Below, in pieces: positions 35,572 to 45,405 of a stretch of 64,000 bases of DNA. The notes beneath the pieces were generated by a model. It saw only the letters and a program-made list of their open reading frames with translations. It was not told where the DNA came from and did no database searches. Origin of the DNA: Jingyaoa shaoxingensis (GTDB taxonomy: Bacteria > Bacillota > Clostridia > Lachnospirales > Lachnospiraceae); assembly GCF_014385005.1 (NCBI RefSeq), contig NZ_JACRSZ010000016.1:16328-80327 (forward strand), written 5' to 3'. The position numbers and the translations under genes were made by a program. Within the stretch, counting starts at the first letter, position 1; every line of letters starts with the position of its first letter.

Positions 35572-38500
35572 CTATGAAAAATCAAACAAAGATAACTGAT
35601 TGGATTCCGGAAGATCTCCCAGAATACCCAGATCATCCATCACATCGATAACACTCTTGCTGACCTTCGTTCTCTGCCAGAAATCATCCTTCGATAAAAA
35701 TGGTCCGTCTTTTACTGCTTCTACTACTGCTTCTGCCGCTTTGTCTCCCATTCCGTCTATGGTAGACAGGGATGGCATCAGTTTCCCGTCAATCACCTGA
35801 AAACGGCTGGCCTGAGCCTTCTCCAGTTCAATCGGCAGGAACTCAAAACCCCTGGCGTAAAACTCCTGTACACTTCGCATATCTTTGTAGGTATCCTGTT
35901 CCTTTTTGGACAGAGAATCACTGCGCTTTTTATAATCCCGCATATGCATCTTCAGCCTGTCTTCCCCCTGGCACATCAGTTCATAATTAAAATCATCTGC
36001 ACGGATACTGAAGTAAGCCGCATAATATGCCAGAGGATAATATACCTTACAGTAAGCTATACGCCACGCCATCATAACATAAGCTGCCGCATGTGCCTTC
36101 GGGAACATGTACTTGATCTTCTTACAGGACCAGATGTACCAGTCTGGCACATCATGCTTCTTCATTTCTTCTTCCCACTCCGGCTTCAGGCCTTTTCCTT
36201 TTCGCACGCTCTCCATGATAGTGAAGGACTGTTCACTGTCCAGCCCCTTCTGAATCAGATAAATCATGATATCATCTCGCGTACAGATTGCTGTAGAAAT
36301 GGTTGCCTTTCCTTCCTGAATCAGCACCTGGGCATTTCCCAGCCATACGTCAGTACCATGAGCCAGTCCGGCAATACGCACCAGATCCGAAAATTCTTTT
36401 GGCTTGGTATCAATCAGCATCTGCATGGCAAAGTCGGTACCGAATTCCGGAATACCCAGGGATCCCAGTGGGCATTCCACCAGCTGATCCGGGGTAATCC
36501 CCAGTGCCTCTGTACTGCTGAACAGAGACATCACTGCCTTATCATCCAATGGAATATTGCGGGCATTTAACCCAGTCAGGTCTTCCAGCATACGTATCAT
36601 GGTCGGATCATCGTGTCCGAGAATATCCAGCTTCAGCAGATTGTGGTCAATGGAATGGTAGTCAAAATGAGTAGTTATAATATCTGTCTCTGTATCGTTT
36701 GCCGGATGCTGTACAGGGGTAAAAGAATAAATTTCTTCCCCGTGAGGCAGTACAACAATACCACCCGGATGCTGTCCTGTGGTCCTTCGTACTCCGACGC
36801 ATCCTTCTACAATACGGTTAATCTCACAGACACGCTTGCGCTGTCCACGTTCTTCGTAGTAATTTTTTACATAACCGAATGCGGTCTTATCTGCCAGCGT
36901 ACCAATGGTTCCCGCCTTAAAAGTATGTCCGGTTCCGAAGATGACTTCCGTATAACGATGGGCATTTCCCTGATATTCACCAGAGAAGTTCAGGTCAATA
37001 TCAGGCTCTTTATTTCCCTTGAATCCCAGGAAAGTCTCAAACGGGATATCAAATCCTTCTTTTCGAAGGGATGCCCCGCACACCGGGCATTTCTTATCCG
37101 GCATATCGCATCCAGCCCGTCCGGAAAAGGCTTTTACATCATCAGAATCAAAATCATAATAATGGCAGACTTCACAGTAATAATGAGGACTTAATGGATT
37201 TACCTCTGTGATTCCCGCCATAGTAGCTACAAAAGAAGATCCAACCGATCCACGAGATCCTACCAGATAGCCATCGTCATTAGACTTCCACACCAGCTTC
37301 TGGGCAATGATATACATTACGGCAAATCCGTTGGAAATAATAGAGTTCAGTTCACGCTCCAGACGCTCCGATACTATCGGGGGCAGATCCTCTCCGTAGA
37401 TCTCATGTGCCTTGTTATAACAGATTTCTCGTAAGGTTTTGTCCGAGTTCTCGATGACCGGCGGACATTTATCCGGACGTACCGGCGCAATATGCTCACA
37501 CATATCTGCGATCCTGTTTGGATTGGTAATGACCACTTCCTCTGCCTTTTCCTGTCCCAAATAGGCAAATTCCTTCATCATCTCTTCTGTAGTGTGCAAA
37601 AACAGCGGTGCCTGCTGGTCTGCATCCTTGAATCCTTTGCCGGCCATAATAATCCGACGATAAATCTCATCTTCCGGATTCAGGAAATGCACATCACAGG
37701 TGGCAAGAACCGGCTTGTGCAGCTGCTCTCCCAGTTTGACAACCTTCCGGTTCAGATCCTGCAGATCTTTTTCCGTCTTAATGTCTTCTCTGTCTTCCTC
37801 ACGGATCATAAATGCATTATTGCCGATTGGCTGAATCTCCAGATAATCATAAAAGTTCGCAATACGAATAATTTCCTGCTCTGTTTTTCCTTCCAGAATT
37901 GCCTGGAACAGTTCTCCCGCTTCACAGGCAGATCCCAGAATCAGTCCCTCCCTGTACTGCTGTATGGCACTCTTCGGAATACGGGGTCTTCGGTTGTAAT
38001 ACTGCAGATGCGACCAGGATACCAAACGGTACAGATTGATTCTTCCAATCTCATTCTTTGCCAGAATAATGGCATGATAGGTCGGAAGCTTCTTTATCTG
38101 TTCCAGAGAAGTGCTTCCCAGCTCATTGATGCCGTCCAGGTCAAAGACATCCTGTTTTGCCAGCATCTCTACAAATTTCAGAAAAATCTCTGCTGTACAT
38201 TCTGCATCGTCCACTGCACGGTGATGGTGGTGCAGATTAATATGCAGCGCTTTTGCAACCGTATCCAGCTTAAAACGGTTCAGCTGCGGCAGCATAATGC
38301 GTGCCAGTGCTACAGTATCCAGATACGTAAAGATCTGTTCCCGCCCCTGTCTGCGGCAGTTCTCTTCAATAAAACTGACATCAAATCCTGCATTATGAGC
38401 CACCAGTACCGCATCTCCCACAAATTCCAGAAACTGTGGCAGGATCTCTTCGATCACCGGCGCATCCATCACCATATTATCATTGATGCTGGTCAGTTCT

Positions 38501-40167
38501 TCAATTCGAAACGGAATCGGCACCTGTGGATTGACAAAGGTAGAAAAACGGTCTGTGATCTCTCCGTTTTCCACTTTTACCGCGCCGATCTCGATGATCC
38601 GGTTATTCACCGGACTAAAGCCGGTAGTCTCCAGGTCAAACACTACGAAACTTCCCTGCAGATTCTGCCCCATGGAATGCATAACAATATCCTTGGAATC
38701 ATCCACCAGATAAGCTTCCACCCCGTAAATAACTTTAAACGGATCATGAATCAGCTTCAATTCTTCTTTTGTCACATCCGGATGTTCTACCTTATATTTA
38801 TCCCGGTATGCCCGATCAATATCCTCGATAAAATGATTGGCATCCGGGAAAGACTGCAGCGCCCCGTGATCGGTAATAGCGATAGCTGAATGTCCCCATT
38901 TGTATGCCTGCTTTACAATATCTTTTACCTCAGATACTCCATCCATATCACTCATTTTGGTATGACAGTGAAGCTCTACCCGCTTCTCCGGCCAGGTATC
39001 CATACGACCTGCGCGGAAATCACTGATTTTCTTAATTCCCACAACTGACCCAATCGTCAGCTGACTGTCAAAACGGTCAATGGTAGTAACACCTTTCAGC
39101 TTCACAAACGCACCCTTTTTCAAATCCTGTGTCAGTTCCGGCACCTGCTCCGTTGCAAGGAAAATCTTGACCGTAATCGTATCTGTAAAGTCCGTAATAT
39201 CCATCATAATAATTGTCTTTTCATTTCGGATATCTCTGGTCTCCAGAGCACGGACACATCCACGGATGACCACTTCTCCCATTTCCCCTTCAATGGTACG
39301 GATCTCGATAGCTTCTTCGTCAATATCTCTCCCGTAGATCACATCCGGATTATCCGAACGTTTCAGTCCACGGCGATAATCTCCGCCACCTTTTCTGGAA
39401 AAACCACCCCCGCCAAATGACTTTTTTGGTTCCTGTACCTGCTTTTTGGACTCTGCAGGTGCTGTCTTCGCAGCTTCTTTTTTGCCACTTGCCGTCTTTG
39501 CTTCTTTTTTCTCGGGTTTGGAATCAGTATCGATCATTAATTCTTCTGCTCCGGATGACTCTTCTCCCACTCCGGCTTCCCGGTTCTTACGAAGCCGTTC
39601 TGCGATAGCCGCCACTTCCTGTTCAATAAGCAAGTCACTGTTTTTCCGTGCCTTACTCATCTGAGCAACCTTCTGTCTCAGGGTAATCTTCAGATGCAGT
39701 CCGCAGCGTTCGCAGAATATCTTTTCCATAATACGGATCAGTTCCTCCGCTTTTCCTTCCAGAACCACGGATTCCTCGATGGTCAGTATCATGGCATCAG
39801 GAGCTGTAAATTCATACTCCGCCTGACGTAATAAATTATATTCAAAAATACTGTAGTCTCTCAGTTCCAGCAAAATACTGTCACGGTAATCCGGAAACAG
39901 ATTCTCAGCTGTATACTGACCGGACAGATGAAATTTTTCAATAATCCGTACATCAATTTCCGCATCAGAAAAACACTGATCCTTAATAGCTTTTTCTGCC
40001 ATACGGATGTACTTTTTGTGGATCCATGTCTCACTGATGATATAAACGCGCAGAAGCTCTCTGGAAGAAGTCACGGCAACTTTTGTCACCGCGACCTTCT
40101 CAAAGAGCTTTTTCACTGAATCACTGATCTGTAATTCCGGAAATACTTCCAGAAAACTTTTCTCCAT
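35572..40167 (-). CDS. polC: DNA polymerase III PolC, Gram-positive type
   Basis: The 1531-residue main replicative polymerase of Firmicutes. Order seen: N-terminal domain (1-200), a charged Lys/Ala/Glu linker (200-270), OB fold (around 290-380), PHP domain from about 395 (VELHCHTKMSDMDGV), the inserted DnaQ-like 3'-5' exonuclease at about 505-670 (VVFDLETTGF, VLVAHNAGFDVSF, HRAVDDAECT), then the polymerase core with Cys pairs (CEVCHYY, CPVCGASL) and the catalytic PDIDLNFSGEYQGNAH near 1060, and a C-terminal helix-hairpin-helix region. Length is at the upper end of the PolC range. It starts only two bases after the ispG stop. Confidence 0.97.
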   Translation of the reverse strand: MEKSFLEVFPELQISDSVKKLFEKVAVTKVAVTSSRELLRVYIISETWIHKKYIRMAEKAIKDQCFSDAEIDVRIIEKFHLSGQYTAENLFPDYRDSILLELRDYSIFEYNLLRQAEYEFTAPDAMILTIEESVVLEGKAEELIRIMEKIFCERCGLHLKITLRQKVAQMSKARKNSDLLIEQEVAAIAERLRKNREAGVGEESSGAEELMIDTDSKPEKKEAKTASGKKEAAKTAPAESKKQVQEPKKSFGGGGFSRKGGGDYRRGLKRSDNPDVIYGRDIDEEAIEIRTIEGEMGEVVIRGCVRALETRDIRNEKTIIMMDITDFTDTITVKIFLATEQVPELTQDLKKGAFVKLKGVTTIDRFDSQLTIGSVVGIKKISDFRAGRMDTWPEKRVELHCHTKMSDMDGVSEVKDIVKQAYKWGHSAIAITDHGALQSFPDANHFIEDIDRAYRDKYKVEHPDVTKEELKLIHDPFKVIYGVEAYLVDDSKDIVMHSMGQNLQGSFVVFDLETTGFSPVNNRIIEIGAVKVENGEITDRFSTFVNPQVPIPFRIEELTSINDNMVMDAPVIEEILPQFLEFVGDAVLVAHNAGFDVSFIEENCRRQGREQIFTYLDTVALARIMLPQLNRFKLDTVAKALHINLHHHHRAVDDAECTAEIFLKFVEMLAKQDVFDLDGINELGSTSLEQIKKLPTYHAIILAKNEIGRINLYRLVSWSHLQYYNRRPRIPKSAIQQYREGLILGSACEAGELFQAILEGKTEQEIIRIANFYDYLEIQPIGNNAFMIREEDREDIKTEKDLQDLNRKVVKLGEQLHKPVLATCDVHFLNPEDEIYRRIIMAGKGFKDADQQAPLFLHTTEEMMKEFAYLGQEKAEEVVITNPNRIADMCEHIAPVRPDKCPPVIENSDKTLREICYNKAHEIYGEDLPPIVSERLERELNSIISNGFAVMYIIAQKLVWKSNDDGYLVGSRGSVGSSFVATMAGITEVNPLSPHYYCEVCHYYDFDSDDVKAFSGRAGCDMPDKKCPVCGASLRKEGFDIPFETFLGFKGNKEPDIDLNFSGEYQGNAHRYTEVIFGTGHTFKAGTIGTLADKTAFGYVKNYYEERGQRKRVCEINRIVEGCVGVRRTTGQHPGGIVVLPHGEEIYSFTPVQHPANDTETDIITTHFDYHSIDHNLLKLDILGHDDPTMIRMLEDLTGLNARNIPLDDKAVMSLFSSTEALGITPDQLVECPLGSLGIPEFGTDFAMQMLIDTKPKEFSDLVRIAGLAHGTDVWLGNAQVLIQEGKATISTAICTRDDIMIYLIQKGLDSEQSFTIMESVRKGKGLKPEWEEEMKKHDVPDWYIWSCKKIKYMFPKAHAAAYVMMAWRIAYCKVYYPLAYYAAYFSIRADDFNYELMCQGEDRLKMHMRDYKKRSDSLSKKEQDTYKDMRSVQEFYARGFEFLPIELEKAQASRFQVIDGKLMPSLSTIDGMGDKAAEAVVEAVKDGPFLSKDDFWQRTKVSKSVIDVMDDLGILGDLPESNQLSLFDFS

Positions 40168-40169
40168 AC

Positions 40170-41225
40170 TTATTTCTCCCAGTTCAACAATTCCTCCCGA
40201 AGCGCATTCAGAAGCTGGTCTTCCGGAAGCTTCTGAATGATTTCGCCTTTCTTAATCAGAAGTCCTTCACCTTTGCCTCCGGCAATTCCGATATCTGCTT
40301 CTTTTGCCTCTCCAGGCCCATTTACCACACATCCCATAACTGCCACTTTGATATCAAGCGGAATATCCTGCACCATGTTTTCCACTGCATTGGCTAAACC
40401 GATCAGGTCAATACTGGTTCTTCCACAGGTCGGGCAGGATACCACTTCGATGCCGCCCTTGCGCAGTCCCAGGGTTCTTAAAATCAGTTTTGCCGACTTG
40501 ATTTCTTCCACCGGATCTCCAGTCAACGATACACGGATCGTATCTCCGATGCCCTGATTTAAAATCAGTCCCAGACCAATGGCAGACTTAATATTACCGG
40601 ATAACAACGTTCCTGCCTCTGTGATTCCCACATGGAGCGGATAATTGATCTCCTTTGCAATTAATTCATGAGCTTTTACACACATCATCACATCCGATGA
40701 CTTAATACTGACTACCAGATTATTATAGCCCAGATCTTCAATACTGTGCACCTTATCCAAAGCACTTTCTACAATGCCTTCTGCCGTTACACCGTTGTAT
40801 TTCTTTACCAGGTCTTTTTCCAGGGATCCACTGTTTACCCCCACACGGATCGGGATGTTACGCTCTTTTGCCGCATCCACTACTGCCTTCACTCTTTTTG
40901 TATCACCGATATTACCCGGATTAATACGGATCTTATCGGCTCCGTTTTCAATGGCTGCCAGAGCCATACGATAATCAAAATGAATATCCGCCACCACCGG
41001 AATGCTGATTTCTTTCTTAATCTCCTTCAATGCCTGTGCTGCTTCCAGCGTCGGTACCGTACAGCGGATGATCTCACATCCTGCTGCCTCCAGACGGTGA
41101 ATCTGCTCCACCGTTGCCTTTACATCTTCGGTTCTCGTATTGGTCATGGACTGTATCAGAATCGGATTGCCCCCTCCGATCACCCGGTTGCCAATATGCA
41201 CTGTTTTCGTATGATCTCGATACAT
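40170..41225 (-). CDS. ispG: 4-hydroxy-3-methylbut-2-enyl diphosphate synthase
   Basis: The 4Fe-4S enzyme of the penultimate MEP pathway step, 351 residues. Start chosen at MYRDHTKTVHIGN with AAGGAGAGG upstream; an ATG seven codons earlier coincides with that site. Seen: GGGNPILIQSMTNTRTEDV, the cluster Cys residues in SCPTCGRTSIDL and GCVVNGPGEAKEADIGIAGG. The gene is directly upstream of polC, the standard order in many clostridia. Confidence 0.96.
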   Translation of the reverse strand: MYRDHTKTVHIGNRVIGGGNPILIQSMTNTRTEDVKATVEQIHRLEAAGCEIIRCTVPTLEAAQALKEIKKEISIPVVADIHFDYRMALAAIENGADKIRINPGNIGDTKRVKAVVDAAKERNIPIRVGVNSGSLEKDLVKKYNGVTAEGIVESALDKVHSIEDLGYNNLVVSIKSSDVMMCVKAHELIAKEINYPLHVGITEAGTLLSGNIKSAIGLGLILNQGIGDTIRVSLTGDPVEEIKSAKLILRTLGLRKGGIEVVSCPTCGRTSIDLIGLANAVENMVQDIPLDIKVAVMGCVVNGPGEAKEADIGIAGGKGEGLLIKKGEIIQKLPEDQLLNALREELLNWEK

Positions 41226-41258
41226 TTTTCTGTCCTCTCCTTCCATACTCGAAGCTTT

Positions 41259-41750
41259 TTATTTTTTTCTCCTATACATCAGAAACTGATATTCCAGGTC
41301 AAAATAAGTCTGTTCATCACTGTCTGCTGCGATATACCAGTCATCCATCTCGTCCAGATTTGGGAAATAAGCATCCGCTTCATACTCATGGTCAATTTTG
41401 GTGACATGTGCCACATCACAGTATGGCAACATCTGACGGTATACACTGTCTCCCCCGATGACATAGACCTGTTCGCTGTCGTACTTCTTCAGTTCTTCCT
41501 GCAACTCCTCCATGGAATGTACCACGATGGCATCTTTTACCTGATAGTCCTTATTCCCGGTGAGAACGATGTTCGTACGATTCTTCAAAGGCATGCCATT
41601 TGGAAAGCTCTCCAGTGTCTTTCTTCCCATTACTACTACATTACCGGTAGTTGTCTCTCTGAAAAACTTCATATCAGAAGGAATGCTGACCAGTAATTTG
41701 TTATTGCATCCAATTCCCCAATTCTTATCTGCTGCTACGATAATATTCAT
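41259..41750 (-). CDS. folA: Dihydrofolate reductase
   Basis: A 163-residue enzyme regenerating tetrahydrofolate with NADPH. Features: MNIIVAADKNWGIGCNNKLL, the substrate-binding IPSDMKFFRETT, the coenzyme motif VVMGRKTLESFPNGMPL and VIGGDSVYRQML. Adjacent to thyA by 12 bp, which makes dihydrofolate, so the two form a functional pair. The catalytic Asp is replaced by the expected acidic position in SIPSDMKFF. Confidence 0.94.
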   Translation of the reverse strand: MNIIVAADKNWGIGCNNKLLVSIPSDMKFFRETTTGNVVVMGRKTLESFPNGMPLKNRTNIVLTGNKDYQVKDAIVVHSMEELQEELKKYDSEQVYVIGGDSVYRQMLPYCDVAHVTKIDHEYEADAYFPNLDEMDDWYIAADSDEQTYFDLEYQFLMYRRKK

Positions 41751-41762
41751 TTTTCTTCCCCC

Positions 41763-42620
41763 TTATACCGCAACCGGGATATTCTTGATCTGTTCCCCGG
41801 TTACATAATCTTCTACGATCAGATCCTGCGTTGTAAACTGATAAAAATCTTTTACTTCCGGATTCAGGCTCACCTTCGGTGCCGGATACTCTTCCCTTGT
41901 CAGAAGCTCCTGAATCATCGGTACATGCCGGTCATAGATATGTGCATCTGCAATGATATGCACCAGTTCTCCCGGCACCATATCATTCACCTGTGCCACC
42001 ATCATCAGCAAAATCGCATACTGACATACATTCCAGCCATTTGCCGCCAGCATATCCTGACTTCTCTGATTCAGCACCGCATTAAGTACCAGTCTACGGT
42101 CGGTATCTTCCGGTCTCGGTGCCGTCACATTATAGGTCATACTGTAACAGCATGGATCCAGTCCTCCTGAATGCAGATATTCAAACTGATACATATTCGT
42201 CATAATACGACGGCTATATGGATTCTCCTTCAACTGTCGAAGTACATAGTCCATCTGGTCGGTCTCTTCCCCTTTATAGATGAATTTTCTGCGGATCACA
42301 TCCCCATAACAGGTTCCAATGCTTCCCGTTTCATCAGCCCAGCTGTCCCACACATGACTGTTCAGGTCATGGATATTGTTAGACTTCTTCTGATAGATCC
42401 ACAGGATCTCATCCATGGCACTTTTCAGTGCAATTCTTCTTAAGGTAATGGCAGGGAATTCTTTTCTCAGATCATAGCGGTTCACCACGCCAAACTTCTT
42501 GACAGTATAGGCCGGTGTGCCGTCTTCCCAGTGCGGACGCACCAGTTCTCCTTTCGTATCCGTTCCATTTTCCAGAATATCTCTGCAAGTCTCTTTAAAT
42601 AATCTGTCTGCGTAACTCAT
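41763..42620 (-). CDS. thyA: Thymidylate synthase ThyA
   Basis: A 285-residue enzyme methylating dUMP to dTMP using methylene-tetrahydrofolate. It contains the folate-binding LNSHVWDSWADETGSIGTCY, the active-site Cys in LDPCCYSMTYNV, RSQDMLAANGWN and the dUMP contact HIYDRHVPM. The active-site surrounding differs slightly from E. coli ThyA (long clostridial subgroup) but key residues are present. Eight bp after the DHHW gene, 12 bp before folA. Confidence 0.93.
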   Translation of the reverse strand: MSYADRLFKETCRDILENGTDTKGELVRPHWEDGTPAYTVKKFGVVNRYDLRKEFPAITLRRIALKSAMDEILWIYQKKSNNIHDLNSHVWDSWADETGSIGTCYGDVIRRKFIYKGEETDQMDYVLRQLKENPYSRRIMTNMYQFEYLHSGGLDPCCYSMTYNVTAPRPEDTDRRLVLNAVLNQRSQDMLAANGWNVCQYAILLMMVAQVNDMVPGELVHIIADAHIYDRHVPMIQELLTREEYPAPKVSLNPEVKDFYQFTTQDLIVEDYVTGEQIKNIPVAV

Positions 42621-42628
42621 GTCCCCTC

Positions 42629-43780
42629 CTACTGCTGATCTGTAGCAAGCGCCAGCTTCGCCACACTGGTATCTTCTGCAAATCCTGCCGCATTATATAA
42701 CACACAAATATCCGTATAATCCTTATCCTTCATGTAATCTCCAAGATTCTCATTAAAATAGCGCAGATCCACAATATCAATCTGTGAAAAATCCTGCATA
42801 GCAAAGCTCAGGAAACAGTTGGCATAAGAATCCTTGATGATCAGGAGCTTCCGGTCTGTTTTTGCTTCTGTCTTTGCTTCAATCAATGGCTGATTGCCGC
42901 CAAAAAAGACTGCATACTTGTCTCTTCCTTCCAGATAGGAAGTATCATACAGACTGGCTCGTTCTTCTGAATGATTGTAAGTCAGTGTATAAGGAATCTC
43001 TGTCACCGGCTGATAACTCTCTATGGAGTCTCCCGGAACATCGATGTTCACCTTGGCATCAATGGTTCCGTGAAAATCTGTAGTCAACGTCTTTTCACGA
43101 TATTCTGACAATGGAACAATTGGAAGGTCAATGCTCTCTGCCCAGGCTTCATATACATATCGGGCGGCCAGCGTCTTCCAGTGATGATCTGTTTTATAAT
43201 AAATCGGTTCTTCTTTGTGCGCGTCCAGTACCGGCTCTGCATCAAACAGCAAGTCTTCCGGAATCTGCGTTCTGATTTCATTCAAATACGCTCCTTCCTC
43301 CTCTGCTACCGCATAAGCCGGAAGTTTATCCTTCAGAATCTCCACAGCATTCGGGACAATCATTGCCTTTACATGCCCGGTGCCCACCTTCTGTTCCTGA
43401 GACTGCAGGAAATTGCACAGATAAGTAATATTATTCTTCGCCGTATCCGTATCAAAAGATCCGGAATGCTTCTCAATCAGATAGCCGTCTTTTGCAAAAT
43501 AGACACCATTTATCTCTGTCTTTCCCTCTGCCCGTTCAGCCTCGGTCTTCACGCCAATCCATCCGTCTCTCCAGAAAAACTGGTCCGACAGATAAGTCTC
43601 ATAATTCTTTTCAAAAGTGCCGCTTAAGATATCCTTCAGATTCAGTTCCGGCATCTGTGCCAGAATACGGTTTTCTTTTTCTGAAAATGAAATATCTCGT
43701 TTCAAAAGACTGCCTCCGGCACATCCAAATATCATAGCCAGAAACACTCCCGTCAGCACTCTGTTCTGCAATTTTGTCAT
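42629..43780 (-). CDS. DHHW-motif exported protein, partner of MBOAT acyltransferase
   Basis: A 383-residue protein with an N-terminal membrane/signal segment (LTGVFLAMIFGCAGGSLL) that could be a lipid-anchor-like or uncleaved signal. The family name motif is seen in YYKTDHHWKTLAARYVYEAW; upstream is the typical segment ENRILAQMPELNLKDILSG and FFWRDGWIGVKTEAERAEGK. It belongs to the AlgX/AlgJ-like SGNH-related group acting outside the membrane in O-acetylation of surface polysaccharides with an MBOAT protein, which is 15 bp upstream. Likely transfers or hydrolyses acyl groups. Confidence 0.85.
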   Translation of the reverse strand: MTKLQNRVLTGVFLAMIFGCAGGSLLKRDISFSEKENRILAQMPELNLKDILSGTFEKNYETYLSDQFFWRDGWIGVKTEAERAEGKTEINGVYFAKDGYLIEKHSGSFDTDTAKNNITYLCNFLQSQEQKVGTGHVKAMIVPNAVEILKDKLPAYAVAEEEGAYLNEIRTQIPEDLLFDAEPVLDAHKEEPIYYKTDHHWKTLAARYVYEAWAESIDLPIVPLSEYREKTLTTDFHGTIDAKVNIDVPGDSIESYQPVTEIPYTLTYNHSEERASLYDTSYLEGRDKYAVFFGGNQPLIEAKTEAKTDRKLLIIKDSYANCFLSFAMQDFSQIDIVDLRYFNENLGDYMKDKDYTDICVLYNAAGFAEDTSVAKLALATDQQ

Positions 43781-43795
43781 GTATCTTTTCTCCTC

Positions 43796-45217
43796 TTAAA
43801 AACGGAAGTACAGGAATGGATTGTAGGTGGCATCCACCAGATATGCCACTCCCAGGAAAAAGACTCCTGCATAAAATACCAGCCGGGCAATTGTTACCAG
43901 CCAGTTGTTCTCGCCTGCTTTCCGAATCAGCAGCGCTGCCACTTTCTTTGGCAATTCTGTGGAAGCCAGCACCAGAATGACCAGAAGCACTGCATAATTA
44001 TATAACAGATAGATCGTAGTACTGTCCACCAGACCAGCCCCTGCTCCACCAAACATTGCACCAATATACTGTACCCCGACAGCTATTTTGTCAAATGCAA
44101 AAATCACCCAGCCAATGAGTACAAAAAAAAGCGCATAAATATGACGGAATACGCGTGGAAGCTTTATCAGTATATCTTTTAATACAAACTTTTCAATAAT
44201 CAGCAAAGCACCATAATAAACACCCCACAGGACGAAGTTCCAGCTTGCCCCATGCCAGATTCCTGTAAGCATCCATACTACTGCTATGTTGCGGATCTGT
44301 TTCTTTATCCCCCGGCGGTTGCCTCCAAGTGGAATATACACATATTCCCGGAACCAGGAACTTAAAGAGATATGCCATCTTCTCCAGAATTCCGTAATGC
44401 TGGTGGATATGTAAGGATAATTAAAGTTCTCCAGGAAATGGAATCCGAACATCTTGCCCAGTCCAATTGCCATATCCGAATATCCGGAAAAATCAAAATA
44501 AATCTGGAATGCATAAGCTGCTGCCCCCAGCCATGCGGTTGCCACCGGAAGACTTCCCGCTCCCATGACAGATATGGTATCCCAAAGAACACCGATATTA
44601 TTTGCCAACAGTACTTTCTTACCGAATCCGATCATAAATCGGTGAACACCTTCTGCAAAATCTGCCGCATTCTCCCGTCTGGTCTCCATCTGCTGTGCAA
44701 TCGTCTTATACTGTACAATCGGTCCCGCAATCAACTGCGGGAACATAGACACATAGGTACCATACTTAATCCAGCTTGTCTGGACTTCCGTTACCCCCAG
44801 ATACACATCTATGGTATAGGACATAGTCTGGAACGTAAAAAAAGAAATACCTATAGGCAATGGTATTCCAGTCAGTGGAATGGCTGTGCCAAACACTGCA
44901 TTAATGCTTCCAATCAGGAAATCCAGATATTTGAAGAAACAAAGCACTGCAATGTTATAGATCAGGGAAATACTCAGCCATTCTCTTGCCGATGCCGTCC
45001 TTCCATGCTTTTTACACCAGTCCACTTTCTTTCCAATGAAGAAATCCACAGTGATGGAACATAGCATCAACAATACATACTTCGGCTCTCCCCATGCGTA
45101 AAAAAACAGACTGAACAACAATAAAATCACATTCCGGAACTTCCGCGGTGCAATATAATAAAGAAGTAACACTGCCGGAAGAAAACGGAACAGAAATAAT
45201 AAACTACTGAAAACCAT
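43796..45217 (-). CDS. MBOAT-family O-acyltransferase (AlgI-like)
   Basis: A 473-residue polytopic membrane protein with about 10-12 membrane segments moving acyl groups across the membrane for polysaccharide acetylation. The catalytic His is in MLTGIWHGASWNFVLWGVY near residue 320, with the second conserved segment NFNYPYISTSITEFWRRWH. The start MVFSSLLFLFRFLPAV has CAGGAGAAAAG upstream. First gene of a run MBOAT-DHHW-thyA-folA-ispG-polC; divergent from an SGNH hydrolase gene, so an acylation module is split over two strands. Confidence 0.9.
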   Translation of the reverse strand: MVFSSLLFLFRFLPAVLLLYYIAPRKFRNVILLLFSLFFYAWGEPKYVLLMLCSITVDFFIGKKVDWCKKHGRTASAREWLSISLIYNIAVLCFFKYLDFLIGSINAVFGTAIPLTGIPLPIGISFFTFQTMSYTIDVYLGVTEVQTSWIKYGTYVSMFPQLIAGPIVQYKTIAQQMETRRENAADFAEGVHRFMIGFGKKVLLANNIGVLWDTISVMGAGSLPVATAWLGAAAYAFQIYFDFSGYSDMAIGLGKMFGFHFLENFNYPYISTSITEFWRRWHISLSSWFREYVYIPLGGNRRGIKKQIRNIAVVWMLTGIWHGASWNFVLWGVYYGALLIIEKFVLKDILIKLPRVFRHIYALFFVLIGWVIFAFDKIAVGVQYIGAMFGGAGAGLVDSTTIYLLYNYAVLLVILVLASTELPKKVAALLIRKAGENNWLVTIARLVFYAGVFFLGVAYLVDATYNPFLYFRF

Positions 45218-45270
45218 CTTTTCTCCTGTACATCAAATGTTATTTTTTCTTAAATTTTGTCAAAAACCTA

Positions 45271-45298
45271 TTTACAACAATTTTAATTATTATATAAT
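45271..45298 (+). promoter_or_regulatory. Promoter upstream of SGNH gene
   Basis: TTTACA (45271-45276) and TATAAT (45293-45298) separated by 16 bp. The leader of about 100 nt contains the short hairpin CACAC/GTGTG. Lies between divergent genes. Confidence 0.65.
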
Positions 45299-45405
45299 AG
45301 AGTATGTCAAAAAACAATGTTTTTATCGTTCCTGCATCGGAAGATAAACACACTGTTTTTTCGTGTGCATAAAGGGGAAACGAATTAAAATAACGAGGGG
45401 ATTTC

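Noticed and set aside
37492-38889. A 465-codon open frame on the plus strand
   Set aside because: It is entirely antisense to polC, has no recognisable domain, no ribosome site and an unlikely composition (His/Ile/Cys rich), so it is a shadow of the real gene.
41226-41258. Folate riboswitch near folA/thyA
   Set aside because: Gaps between folA, thyA and neighbours are 8-33 bp, too short for any riboswitch.
40746-41696. A 316-codon plus-strand frame
   Set aside because: Antisense to ispG and folA; no domain or ribosome site.
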